NCBI GenBank assembly: GCA_031415375.1
Contig: JANORP010000378.1
Span: 1 to 64,000, forward strand
DNA length: 64,000 nt
Reading direction: 5' to 3'
DNA from: JADKCL01 sp031415375
GTDB taxonomy: Bacteria > Bacteroidota > Bacteroidia > J057 > JADKCL01
Shown here piece after piece: positions 42,796-53,400 of the stretch. Below the pieces are notes generated by a model. The model saw only the letters and a program-made list of their open reading frames with translations. It did not search any database and was not told the origin of the DNA. Position numbers and translations under genes: made by a program. Position 1 is the stretch's first letter, and each line of letters opens with the position of its first letter.

Positions 42796-44742
42796 ATGGA
42801 TATTTCTACGTTACCTCTGTCTGAATTGATCGTTTGTGTGGTTTCGGTCGCAGTCACAGTGTTGGGTACAAGACTCCTTGATCGCCGCAAGGAGAAACGA
42901 GAAGCACTGGAAAGGCGACGGGAACGAATAAGGATCATAGTTGCCAGCTTCACTGATTTGGAGGCTGATCTTCAATCTCTTGAAGCGGATTTTGAGCCTA
43001 CTGACACCGCATTACCACGCATTGCTATGCTCTTCATCCCATTGATCCAGGAAAACATCGAGCTTGATGAGGCAAAGATATTACAATGGCAAAGTGAATT
43101 TGAAAAGGCTCTGGCTGATATCAAGACTTTGGATGTGGCATTGTACATGAGGTTGCTCGAAGAAAAGCGAGACTTCAAGGGCTTTTTCCAGATGGTGCTT
43201 ATTCCTTACCTAACGCAGTATCGACAAACCCAGAAGGAGCGTCCCGAGTTGATCTCGATTGCTCTCACAGGATTCCTTCGAGAACTCAGGGAAACAATTC
43301 TTGGGCTGTGCAAGGAGCTTTCCAATAAGGAACAACTTGAGATGATTGCACAGCTTGGTTCTTTGGATCAACATCCTAGTACCGATGAAGATCAACAACT
43401 CCAAATATTGGAGTTGATCACATTTGCAGTTCCTATTCCGCTTGAAAAGCCTATTGACTCAGCGGATTTGAAATGGCTGAATGAAAAATCGGAAAATCCT
43501 GCGCTTGCAATCTTGATTGATCGCGCAGCTGAATTGCTTCCTCACCTACCTGGTTTGCTTGAAAAGGTGATGTTTGGAAGTTTCAAGTCTTTGATTGGCC
43601 CCTTGATGAATATGGATAGTGACAGTTTGAAATCTTGGTTTTCGATAGATAGCGAAAAGGAATCTGAGATTGAAAGACTATTTGAGAACTTCTTATTTAC
43701 TGAAGAGGAACAACGAGCCTTCGTTGGAAATAAGGAATTCTCTCGATTGATCGTTGGGATTGTTCAACGGTTTGGAGTCGCTGTTCCTTTCAAATATAAG
43801 AGGTACCTAGTTGGGTTGCAACAGGGTTGGATCACTGCAAACCAACTCATCGCTTACCTTAGAGATGGTCGCATTCCCGTACTACCGAACAAGGTTCATC
43901 ATACTGTCCCAGTGTTGCCTGATGGGTATTCAAGAGCGGTTGGAGGTACGGAGTCGCATTCATTCTATCTTGAGCAGCGGTCGCGTTTGGAGAATTTCGA
44001 TGATCGAATTTTCTATCACCCCATGACAGTGAGTGAAATCTACGGCAGTGAGGCTAAGATAGGTTATCCGCTTCCGCCCTATTTCCGAGATTTCCTTGCA
44101 GTTTTTGGTGTAAAACAGGACATCCTGCCTTGGTTGCTTTGGACGGATGGTGCCTTTTTCATCCCTGGTGGCTTGCTGCCAGAAGCCGATCAGGGACGCT
44201 TTATCACCGTTGGGCGATTAACGGGGTATGGACTGTATTTCCTTAATTTTTCAAATCCCAATGATCAGATGGTATATAAATTGGAATTTGAAGAGAACAA
44301 GCGCCTTGTACCTGTTGGGCTGTTTCCTGATTTGGTCAAGAAAGGAATTGACGAAGCTATAGAGATGTATCAGGAGAGAACCCTCAACGACGAGAAAATC
44401 AGAAAGGTCGAATTCCATTTCTATTCAAAGGACTATGATGCTGTTTTGACACCAATTCTGGATCATATTCAGGCTGAAGACCTTCCAGAATTCCGTTTTG
44501 ATACCCTAGAGAACGATGTGGCGATTTGGAAGACTACATTGCAGTTTGAGGGGAAGACGGTGGAATTGGAACGCCATGAAGGATTCGACGATGTTATATA
44601 CCCTAAGTACTTTTTGACCGTGACAGAACCGATAACGGATTTGAAATCTGGATCATTTGTAGAGTTCATTCGCGGCTGCTACAAGGAGAAAGAGATCAAA
44701 TTAGAGTTTTTAGAATATGACTTTCGTATGATGCAGGAATAG
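42796..44742 (+). CDS. Membrane-anchored protein with SUKH-like domain, partner of the reverse transcriptase
   Basis: A 648-residue protein. A single transmembrane helix lies at residues about 10-28, followed by a strongly basic stretch (DRRKEKREALERRRERIR), so the rest is probably cytoplasmic. A long helical middle follows (about 40-390). Residues about 400-530 look like a SUKH/SMI1-KNR4 domain: IYGSEAKIGYPLPPYFRDFLAVFG is the typical front (LP..Y..FL...G). The end (530-648) is not recognised. The 40-base gap to the reverse transcriptase and common direction suggest one operon. I know no named defence system with this pair. A membrane-linked effector or a sensor is possible. Confidence 0.7.
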   Translation: MDISTLPLSELIVCVVSVAVTVLGTRLLDRRKEKREALERRRERIRIIVASFTDLEADLQSLEADFEPTDTALPRIAMLFIPLIQENIELDEAKILQWQSEFEKALADIKTLDVALYMRLLEEKRDFKGFFQMVLIPYLTQYRQTQKERPELISIALTGFLRELRETILGLCKELSNKEQLEMIAQLGSLDQHPSTDEDQQLQILELITFAVPIPLEKPIDSADLKWLNEKSENPALAILIDRAAELLPHLPGLLEKVMFGSFKSLIGPLMNMDSDSLKSWFSIDSEKESEIERLFENFLFTEEEQRAFVGNKEFSRLIVGIVQRFGVAVPFKYKRYLVGLQQGWITANQLIAYLRDGRIPVLPNKVHHTVPVLPDGYSRAVGGTESHSFYLEQRSRLENFDDRIFYHPMTVSEIYGSEAKIGYPLPPYFRDFLAVFGVKQDILPWLLWTDGAFFIPGGLLPEADQGRFITVGRLTGYGLYFLNFSNPNDQMVYKLEFEENKRLVPVGLFPDLVKKGIDEAIEMYQERTLNDEKIRKVEFHFYSKDYDAVLTPILDHIQAEDLPEFRFDTLENDVAIWKTTLQFEGKTVELERHEGFDDVIYPKYFLTVTEPITDLKSGSFVEFIRGCYKEKEIKLEFLEYDFRMMQE

Positions 44743-44802
44743 ACTGATTTCAAGTTGAAAACAGTGGTTTTTGCTTTAGGTGCTTACCTGAAACGTCCTA
44801 TC

Positions 44803-44830
44803 TGGATCAGGGTGGTGACACCCTGATCCA
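44803..44830. terminator. Perfect 12-bp hairpin after the SUKH-like gene
   Basis: TGGATCAGGGTG (44803-44814) is fully complementary to 44819-44830 around a GTGA loop, 61 bases after the stop codon. There is no T run, so it is not a classical intrinsic terminator, but it may end the transcript or protect its 3' end. Confidence 0.5.
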
Positions 44831-45511
44831 AAATGAGTTTGGAAAGCCGAAACAAATAGTAACTCTTACTGTCTCCTGTATCCCTGACGAAGGCACCGAC
44901 GAATCAAAGTCCCACCGACAACCGCCCCCGTTTCAAATCCTCCACAAAAGCCATTGTAAGGCTCAAATCAGCCCACAATGGGTTCGAACTTTGTCCCGTT
45001 GGGCCTACCAAAGGAAAGTCAATCAGAAGTGGTAGATCATTTCGGAAATATGCCTGATGTAGCATTTTTCGACCCAGAATCTCGAGGCCTTGCTTTCATC
45101 AATACGCAGTTACCTTTGCAGGAGGTCGGGAAATTCTTCCCAAATCCGTTTGCGGCCAAAGGTGATTCCGAATGAAGCGTGGGTAAATGGCGCCTCAAAA
45201 CCACCTCCCGATGAACGGATTGCCTCGTTGACATTGCCGAGCATTCATTATTGGTGCGTTTGGCTTGGAAATCATTCCAAGCTTCCTAAACCCACCGACA
45301 ATAGCCATGGTGACCGCGCCCGAAACGCATTGCGATGCCGATCGTCCCTGCCCCACATTCCACGACAAGTCCACTCTCCTTACAAACTCGATCAGCTCCA
45401 TGCAACCACTGCTCGGGCACGCACCCAACCCCACACGCAGGCTCAGCCAACGCATTCCCCATTTTTCCAGACCCTCCACACATCCGTCCAAAAGCGTTAT
45501 CTTCACAGCCC
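44831..45511. other. Intergenic, no gene seen
   Basis: About 680 bases between the defence island and the ACMSD-type gene. The open frames are short, and several overlap one another on both strands with no motif. The sequence changes here from AT-richer to the GC-richer core style. A stretch at 44978-45013 resembles a tRNA 3' end but does not fold as one. Confidence 0.5.
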
Positions 45512-46546
45512 ATGGGAAATCCACTCAAAATCGATATCCATACCCACATTCTCCCCGAGAAGTGGCCCGACCTGAAGGAACGGTATGGTTACGGCGGCTT
45601 CATGCGGCTGGAACACCACAAGCCCTGCTGCGCCAAGATGATGACCGACGATCGGTTTTTCAGGGAGGTTGAGAGCAATTGTTGGGACCCGCATACCCGC
45701 ATGCACGAAGGTGACCATGTCGCCTGCCAAGTGCAGGTGCTCAGCACGGTGCCGGTCATGTTCAGCTATTGGGCGCAGGCAAGGCATGCGCTGGACCTGA
45801 GTATGCTGCTCAACGATCATATTGCGGGCGTGTGCGATGACTTCCCGACACGTTTTGTGGGCTTGGGCACCCTGCCCATGCAGGCGCCCGACTTGGCTGT
45901 GCGCGAGCTCGCGCGCTGCAAAGCGATCGGCCTCAAAGGTGTGCAGATCGGCTCCCATATCAATGATTGGAACTTGAGCGCCCCCGAGGTGTATGCGGTC
46001 TTTGAGGCAGCGCAAGCGCTCGATATGGCCGTGTTCATCCATCCTTGGGACATGATGGGCACCGCCAAAATGCAACAATACTGGCTGCCTTGGCTCGTGG
46101 GCATGCCTGCGGAGGGGTCGCTGGCGATCTGCTCGATGATCTTTGGCGGCGTGTTTGAGCGGTTGCCACAGTTGCGCGTGGCATTTGCCCATGGTGGAGG
46201 CAGCTTTTTGGCCTCCCTAGGGCGCATTGAGCACGGTTGGCGCGTGCGCCCAGACCTCTGCGCGATCGACAATGTGCGCAATCCCCGAGAATACGTGGGC
46301 AAGTTTTGGGTGGATTCCATCCTCCATGACCCAGCGATGCTCGATCATTATGTCACTCTCATGGGCGAAGACAAGATTGCCCTGGGCACCGACTACCCCT
46401 TCCCGCTTGGGGAATGGTTTCCCGACGATGGCTGGCAGCCAGGCCGCCTCATTGATGCGATGCCTTGGCCCGCCGCTAAAAAGGCCAAGCTCCTCGGCCT
46501 CAATGCCCTCGATTGGCTACACATGGACGCGAGCCACTTTCATTGA
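45512..46546 (+). CDS. ACMSD-type amidohydrolase (2-amino-3-carboxymuconate-6-semialdehyde decarboxylase)
   Basis: A 344-residue protein from the ATG at 45512, where homology begins with KIDIHTHILPEKWPDL and ERYGYGGF. The known zinc and catalytic ligands are all present: His10 and His12 (HTH), His177 (HPWD), His227 (AHGGG) and Asp294 (GTDYPFP), each three residues from the human ACMSD positions. The enzyme removes CO2 from 2-amino-3-carboxymuconate semialdehyde, in tryptophan/kynurenine or related aromatic breakdown. No other gene of that pathway is close. Its neighbour, a sugar transferase, starts five bases after the stop, probably in one transcript. The substrate of this copy could be different. 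Confidence 0.9.
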   Translation: MGNPLKIDIHTHILPEKWPDLKERYGYGGFMRLEHHKPCCAKMMTDDRFFREVESNCWDPHTRMHEGDHVACQVQVLSTVPVMFSYWAQARHALDLSMLLNDHIAGVCDDFPTRFVGLGTLPMQAPDLAVRELARCKAIGLKGVQIGSHINDWNLSAPEVYAVFEAAQALDMAVFIHPWDMMGTAKMQQYWLPWLVGMPAEGSLAICSMIFGGVFERLPQLRVAFAHGGGSFLASLGRIEHGWRVRPDLCAIDNVRNPREYVGKFWVDSILHDPAMLDHYVTLMGEDKIALGTDYPFPLGEWFPDDGWQPGRLIDAMPWPAAKKAKLLGLNALDWLHMDASHFH

Positions 46547-46551
46547 GCACA

Positions 46552-47142
46552 ATGGCCTACCGCATTCGGGATATCGTGTTGGCGGTGATGGGTCTGCTGG
46601 TTTTCAGCGGGGTTTTTTTGGTGATCGTGCCCTTGCTCGCGCTCACGCAGCAGCGCGTATTTTTTGTACAAAAACGCACTGGCTACCGGGGCAAGCCCTT
46701 TTGGCTCATCAAATTCAGTACCCTGCGCGACATCGGCGGCGATGAAAGAGAGGAAGATGATCAGCGCAAGCGCCTCACCACTATCGGCAAGTTTCTGCGG
46801 CGCTTTTCGCTCGACGAGTTGCCACAACTGCTCAATGTGCTCAAGGGAGACATGAGCCTCGTGGGTCCCCGCCCGCTCATCCACGCCTATGACCCGCTCT
46901 ATACCCCTGCACAACGCCGCCGTTTCGAGCTGCGGCCCGGCATCACTGGCTGGGCGCAGATCAATGGCCGCAACCGCATCAGCTTTACAGAGCGCTTCCT
47001 ATTGGACGTCTGGTATGTCGAGCACCGCAGCCTCGCATTGGATTTCAGGATTCTCTGGCAGACGGGCATGCGGGCAGTGCGCGGACGGGATGTCTATGTC
47101 GATGATGAGACGACGTCGGCTAGGTTTGATGGGGGAAATTGA
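46552..47142 (+). CDS. Bacterial sugar transferase (PglC/WcaJ type)
   Basis: A 196-residue protein from the ATG at 46552. It has one N-terminal re-entrant or membrane helix (about 7-30, VLAVMGLLVFSGVFLVIVPLL) and the catalytic domain of polyprenyl-phosphate sugar-1-phosphate transferases: IKFSTLRD, LTTIGKFLRRFSLDELPQLLNVLKGDMSLVGPRP, and RPGITGWAQINGRN. The size fits the minimal PglC group, which starts lipid-linked glycan assembly at the cytoplasmic face of the membrane. No other glycan genes are in the window, and the only neighbour in its transcript is the ACMSD-type gene. The functional link between the two is unclear. Confidence 0.92.
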   Translation: MAYRIRDIVLAVMGLLVFSGVFLVIVPLLALTQQRVFFVQKRTGYRGKPFWLIKFSTLRDIGGDEREEDDQRKRLTTIGKFLRRFSLDELPQLLNVLKGDMSLVGPRPLIHAYDPLYTPAQRRRFELRPGITGWAQINGRNRISFTERFLLDVWYVEHRSLALDFRILWQTGMRAVRGRDVYVDDETTSARFDGGN

Positions 47143-47435
47143 TGTGCAACATTTGCTCAGGTGAATGCGTCTGCACGGCTGGGTAGGCACTCGCGGTAGG
47201 GTCAGCCATAAACACTCGATTGCTACAAATCATCCAAAACACATCATTGAGCTTCAATTTTGTTGCTTTCTTCGAAAATCCATTGGCTTTGCTCCTCTTT
47301 GCCCTAAGTTTGCAGTTCCAAAATGTGAAATCAACATTGCTTCCTTGCTCCTTGACGGCACACATCCGCTTGATTTACCTCCCACAACTTGCTTGCCTCT
47401 AAGAAGGTAAGGCCTTATTCGTACGATTTGTAGTA

Positions 47436-50400
47436 ATGGAAAACACCAATTTAAGTATGATCTCAAAAAGAACAGGACTATTCACGCTCTGCTTTTTTGC
47501 CACACTTGCGATGTCAGTCTTTTCATGGAGCGCCCTCTCTGCGCAAAATGTAAACGTGGCTGGCGCAGTGGTCGGTAATGGTACCTACCCCACACTGACT
47601 GCGGCATTTGCTGCGATCAATGCTGGGGGACAAGGTGGTGCCACCATCGCGATCACCATCGTCGCCAATACCAATGAAGGTACAGGAACGGCGTTATTGA
47701 CCCAAAGTACGACACCTTGGGTCTCGTTGAGCATACAGCCTTTGGGAGGTGCCTTTACGATCACTGGCGCAACCACTGCGGGCAGTCCCCTCATCAACAT
47801 TAGCGGAGCAGACAATGTGACCATTGACGGGTTGAATACGTCTGGAAATGCCTTGACAATCCAAAATACAACCGTGTCGGGCACTTCGGGCACTTCGACG
47901 ATCAAGTTGGAGGTTGATGCTGTAAACAACCTCATCACGCGTTGTGCGATCCAAGGCTCAGCGACGATGCCCGTCGGCACCAATGGCGGCAACATTTGGA
48001 TAAGCTCGGGTGCGATTGCAACAGGCACCGACAACAATACGATCTCTTTTTGCGACATCGGCCCTGCAGGCACCAACCTGCCTAGCAAGGGTGTCTATAG
48101 CAGTGGATCCACGGGTACGACCACCTTGTACAACAGTGGCAACCAGGTTTTGAACTGCAATATCTTTGACTGTTTTGGTGCAGCGGCTACTTCTGCAAGC
48201 GTCTATCTTGGCGGCGGAAACTTGTCGTGGACGATCAGCAACAATAAATTTTACCAAACGGCTACGCGCACACAGACCACAGGTGCTGTGCATGCAGGGA
48301 TACAAATCGGCAGCAGCGTTGGCAATGAATCCCATGTCATTTCCAACAATACCATCGGGTACAGCAGTGCCGCAGGCACCGGCACCTACACGCTGGTCGG
48401 CCTATCGGGCACCCGGTTTTTTCCGATTTTTTTCAGCAGTGCAGGCACCAACGCCGCCTCGACGGTCACGGGAAATACCATCACCAACATAGCTATGTCG
48501 GGTGCGGTCTCAGGCGTGGGCAGCTCGTCGCCTTTCACGGCAATCTTGGTCTCATCGGGTATTGTGAACATCACCAACAATACCCTGGGCAGCCAAAGTG
48601 TAAATGGTGCCTTGTCATTCACGTCAAGCTCCACATCGGCCAGCGACATTGCTGGCTATTACAACGTAGGCTCATCGGCGACGACATTCAGCAACAATAC
48701 GCTGGGCGGCCTCACAGCTGGAAACTCATCGACAGGCACGTTGGTGATCTATGGCGTCAGGATCAACACAAGTAGCTCGGTGACCAGCACGATCCAAAAC
48801 AACCAACTCGGCGGCGCTGCGGTGGTCAACTCCATTCAGAACACGGCTGTCGCCTCTATTTCCAACCAGATTGTCGGCATCCAGATCAATTCCTCGGCTG
48901 CCACCATTTCCGGAAACACCATTTCCAATATGTCACTTGCAGCTGGCAATGGAACAGGGAGCACCGCATCTGTAGCTGGTATCATCGTGAGCAATAGCAG
49001 CAGCAACCATACGATCACAGGCAATACGATCGCTGTGATCGGCAACCTGAACCCTGCCAGTACCGGTCAGGTATGCGGGATTGTATTCAGCGGCAGCACG
49101 TCTGGCACCAACTTGATCAACCGCAACACGATCCACTCGCTCATCGTCCAAGGCGCTGGTGCGACCCTCAACGGCATCTCGGTCATCGGCGGCACCAATA
49201 CCTTTGCCAACAACATGATCCGCTTGGGCATCGACCCCACGGGTGCCGCCTTCACCTTTGGCTGTGCCATCAATGGAGTGAGCGAAACCACAGGTACCGA
49301 CAACTTCTATCACAACAGTATTTATATCGGCGGTGCAGGTGTCGCTGGCGCGACCAACACCTTTGCCTTCAACAGCACGGTGACCACCAACGTGCGCAAT
49401 TTTCAAGACAACATCTTTTACAATGCCCGTAGCAATGGTGCTGGCACAGGAAAGCACTACGCAATGCGTGTAGGTGGCTCGGCTGCCAACCCAGCTGGCC
49501 TCACCAGCAACTACAACCTCCTCTTCGCCAATGGCACCGGTGGATTCGTCGGCCTTTTCAACGCCCTCGATCAGGCTACAATTGCAGCTTGGCGCTTGGC
49601 GACAGGCCAAGACAACAATAGCTTGAACCTCGATCCCAACTTTGTATTGCCCACAGGCAATGCACTCACGGGCGATTTGCATATTGCAAGCCCGACCCCG
49701 ATCGAGAGCAATGGCACCAACATCGTCGCGGTGACCGACGACATTGATGGCCAGACCCGCTCGGGCCTGAGTCCTGTCGATATCGGTGCCGATGCAGGCA
49801 ACTTCACAGCCTCGATCGATCTTACTGCGCCATCGATTCTTTACACAGTTTTGCCGGGAACCTGCTTGACGGGTGACCGCACGCTCATCGCGACCATCAC
49901 AGATGCCTCAGGCGTGCCGACGACGGGTCTCTTGCAACCCCGCATCTATTTCCGCAAGAATGCAAGCCCCTATGTGTCGAGCCAAGGTGTACTGACCACC
50001 GGCACTGGCACCAACGGTACCTGGACTTTTACCATCTCTGCCGCAGCCTTGGGTGGCGTGGCAGCTGGCGATCTGGTATCCTACTACGTGATCGCACAAG
50101 ACATCGCTGGCCCCTTCATCGCCGCATCACCGGGCGCAGGATTGGTCGCGACCGATGTCAATACCGTGACGACCCCGCCGACCAGCCCCAATAGCTACTC
50201 GGTCAATTTCAATCTCAATGGCACCTATACCGTCGGCGCTACTGGCAACTTTGCTACCCTCACCGCAGCGGTCAGTGCCTATAACAGCGGCTGTCTCGCA
50301 GGTCCTGTTTTGTTTAACCTCATCGATGCCAATTATCCAAGCGAGACCTTTCCTATCGTCATCGGTTCCAATCCTGCTGCGTCGGCTGTCAATACCCTCA

Positions 50401-53400
50401 CGATCAAGCCGACGGTGACGACGACGATCACAGGTAGCAATGCCAATAGCATCATCACAATGAGCGGGGCCGACTATGTCACAATCGACGGTAGCATCGG
50501 CAACACCCCCAACACCGTATGCCCACTCAGTGCCACCACCCGTAATCTCACGATCACCAATACGCTCAGCAGCAGCAGTCCAGCAGTCGTATGGCTAGCC
50601 ACAACGGCTGGCGGCAATGCCGTCACCAATTGCACGGTCCAGAATTGCGTGATTGTAGGCCAAGGCTCCACGACAACCCAGATAGGCCTGGGCGCGGGTG
50701 GACCCACCATTTCAAATACCAGCACAGGTACTGGCAACAACAATCTTGCGTTTGTAAACAATGATATCCGTGCCTGCCAATTTGGTATCTATTCATCTGG
50801 TGCCAATGCCACCACCAAGAACCAAAGTTTGGTAGTCAACCAAAACCTGATGACGGCCACTGCCCCCAACAATGTGGGCATTTCAGGCATCTTTATCACG
50901 TTTAGCAACGACATCACCGTCTCCGGGAATACCGTGTCGAATCTCTTGAACTCATCTTCAAGCGATCTCTCCGCAATCAACCTTGGCTTTGCATCTACCG
51001 GCGGATTGCTTGTTTCTACCACCGGTACAGCCGATGGCGTGAGCAACGCGACGATCACCAGCAATACGATCGGAACCGTGCAGCAAAGTGGCACCTTCTC
51101 GGCGGCAGGTATCGCTTTGGGCAATACCATTTCGGGAACATCGCTCATCGCCAACAATATGATCTACGGCGTGTCTGCCAATTCAACGCCGAGTGACTTT
51201 GTCGCTGGCATTGCATTGGGTGGTGGCACAGGGGCCATCAATGTATTTCACAACTCGGTCTGGATGCAAGGCACGATCACTGGCGCGTCGGCTGCGACAT
51301 CGGTCTCGGCCTGCTTGGCGGTCACTGCTAGCTCGGCACCCACGGGATTGAACATTCGCAACAACGTATTCCATAATACACAGGTCGGCAATACCAGCTC
51401 CACCATGCGTTTTGTGGCCATCGGCTACCAGTTTGCTGCTCCTTTCACGACCGTGAACTCCAACTACAACGATTTCTTTAGTGCTGGCACTGGCCCAGGC
51501 ACTTATTTTATCGGCACGACAGGTGGCCTGAGTGGAGGCACCACCGCCGCGACCCTCGCCGCCTGGCAGACCGCCACCAGTGGCGATGCCAACTCGGTGA
51601 ACGTGGCCCCCGTGTTTGTATCTGCGACAGACCTTCATGCCATCCCTGTCTCCAACGTGGGCATCTCCAACATGGGCACCAATGTGGCAGCGGTCACGAC
51701 CGACGTGGATTGTGCGACGAGGAATGCCAGCACCCCCGATATTGGCGCCGACGAATTTGACATTCCCGCTTGTGCTGGAACCCCGACACCAGGCACAGCA
51801 GCCGTGTCGGTCGCATCGATATGCCAAGGACTCTCGACGACACTCAATCTCACAGGCTTCACAACAGGCGTCGGCGGCATCTCCTTCCAGTGGCAGATTG
51901 CTACTGTCCCAGGCGGCCCCTACACCAACATTGGTGGCGCCACAACTTCCACCTTCGTCTATACAGGTGCGCCCGTCGGCACCAATTATATCGTCTGCAA
52001 CGTGACTTGCGCCAATGGTGGTGCCTCTGCTTTGAGCAACGAGGTGCTCTTGACCGTCACTCCCACCCCGGTCACATCTGTGACTCCGACCACAGGTCTT
52101 ATTTGCAACCCAGGTGGCACACCTGTCTTGCTCACAGCATCGTCCACGGGCGGCACGGGCTTGGTGAATTTCACCTGGAATCCAACGGTGGGCCTTGCAC
52201 CTACAAGCGGTAGCCCTGTCACTGCCAATCCAGCAGCGAATACTGTCTATACCGTCACAGGAACGGATGCCGCAGGCTGTTTTTCTACCGCAACGGCCAC
52301 CATCAGCCTAGCTGCCAAGGTCACTATCGACAATATCTCTGCCACCCCGAGCACGATCTGTGCAGGCAATACATCGGCACTCAGCGTGGCTGCAAGCATC
52401 GCCTTCTCTTCCAATTACGCCGTGAGCACGGTGCCATTTGCACCGATTGCATCAGGCACGGGCACCACGACGCTTTGCAGCGCAGGCACAGCCAATACAG
52501 CGCTTACTTCTGGCTCATTGGACGATGGCAACTGGAACGGTCTCGCCCTTCCTTTTAGCTTCACATACTTCGGCACCGCCTATAACAGTATCAGTGTAGG
52601 TACCAATGGTTACGTGAGTTTTACGTCCATCGGCACCACAACTGGATATAACAATACACCGCAAATCCCCAATGCCACTGCCCCCAACAATATGATCGCA
52701 GGTTGCTTTGGTGACCTATACTGGACAACGGGTGGCACCATCAGCACCTATACCAGTGGCACTGCGCCCAACCGTATCTATGTCATCAATTTCGACGGCG
52801 GCATCCTCGGTGGATTTTACAACTTGGGTTCGGCACCGACTGCTTTCACCACATTCCAGATCCAATTGTTTGAAAGCAACAATACGATCCAGGTCCAAAC
52901 TACATTGGTGAACTCCGATGCAACCCGCCTCCACACTATGGGAATTGAAAACGTAGGAGGCACTGCAGGTTTCACAGCCTCAGGTAGGGACAACGCGCTC
53001 TGGTCATTGACCAACAATGGTACACAATTTACGCCCTTGGGCACATTTACCTATGCTTGGACACCTGCCCTCGGTCTCACCCCTTCAGCCGCTTTCGCAA
53101 ATCCTACCACACCCGCCTTGGCTACCACCACGCCCTACAACGTGACTGTGACCGATGCACAAGGCTGTGCCGCAACAGGTTCTGTCACCGTGACCGTCAA
53201 TCCAGTATTGGTGCCAGCAGTGAGCATCACTGCCGCTCCAGGTAGCACCATCTGCACGGGCGACAATGTGACCTTTACTGCCGCCTCGACCAACGCTGGC
53301 GCAACGCCTATCTATGTGTGGAAGAAAAATGGATCAGCCGTAGGTACCAATAGCACCACCTACAGCGACAATGCCTTGGCCAATGGTGACTTGATCACTT

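Noticed and set aside
44978..45013. tRNA 3' end look-alike (GGTTCGAAC ... GGGCCTACCA)
   Set aside because: The T-arm does not pair on its 3' side and there is no 5' half. It could be chance, so I did not call a tRNA or an attachment site.
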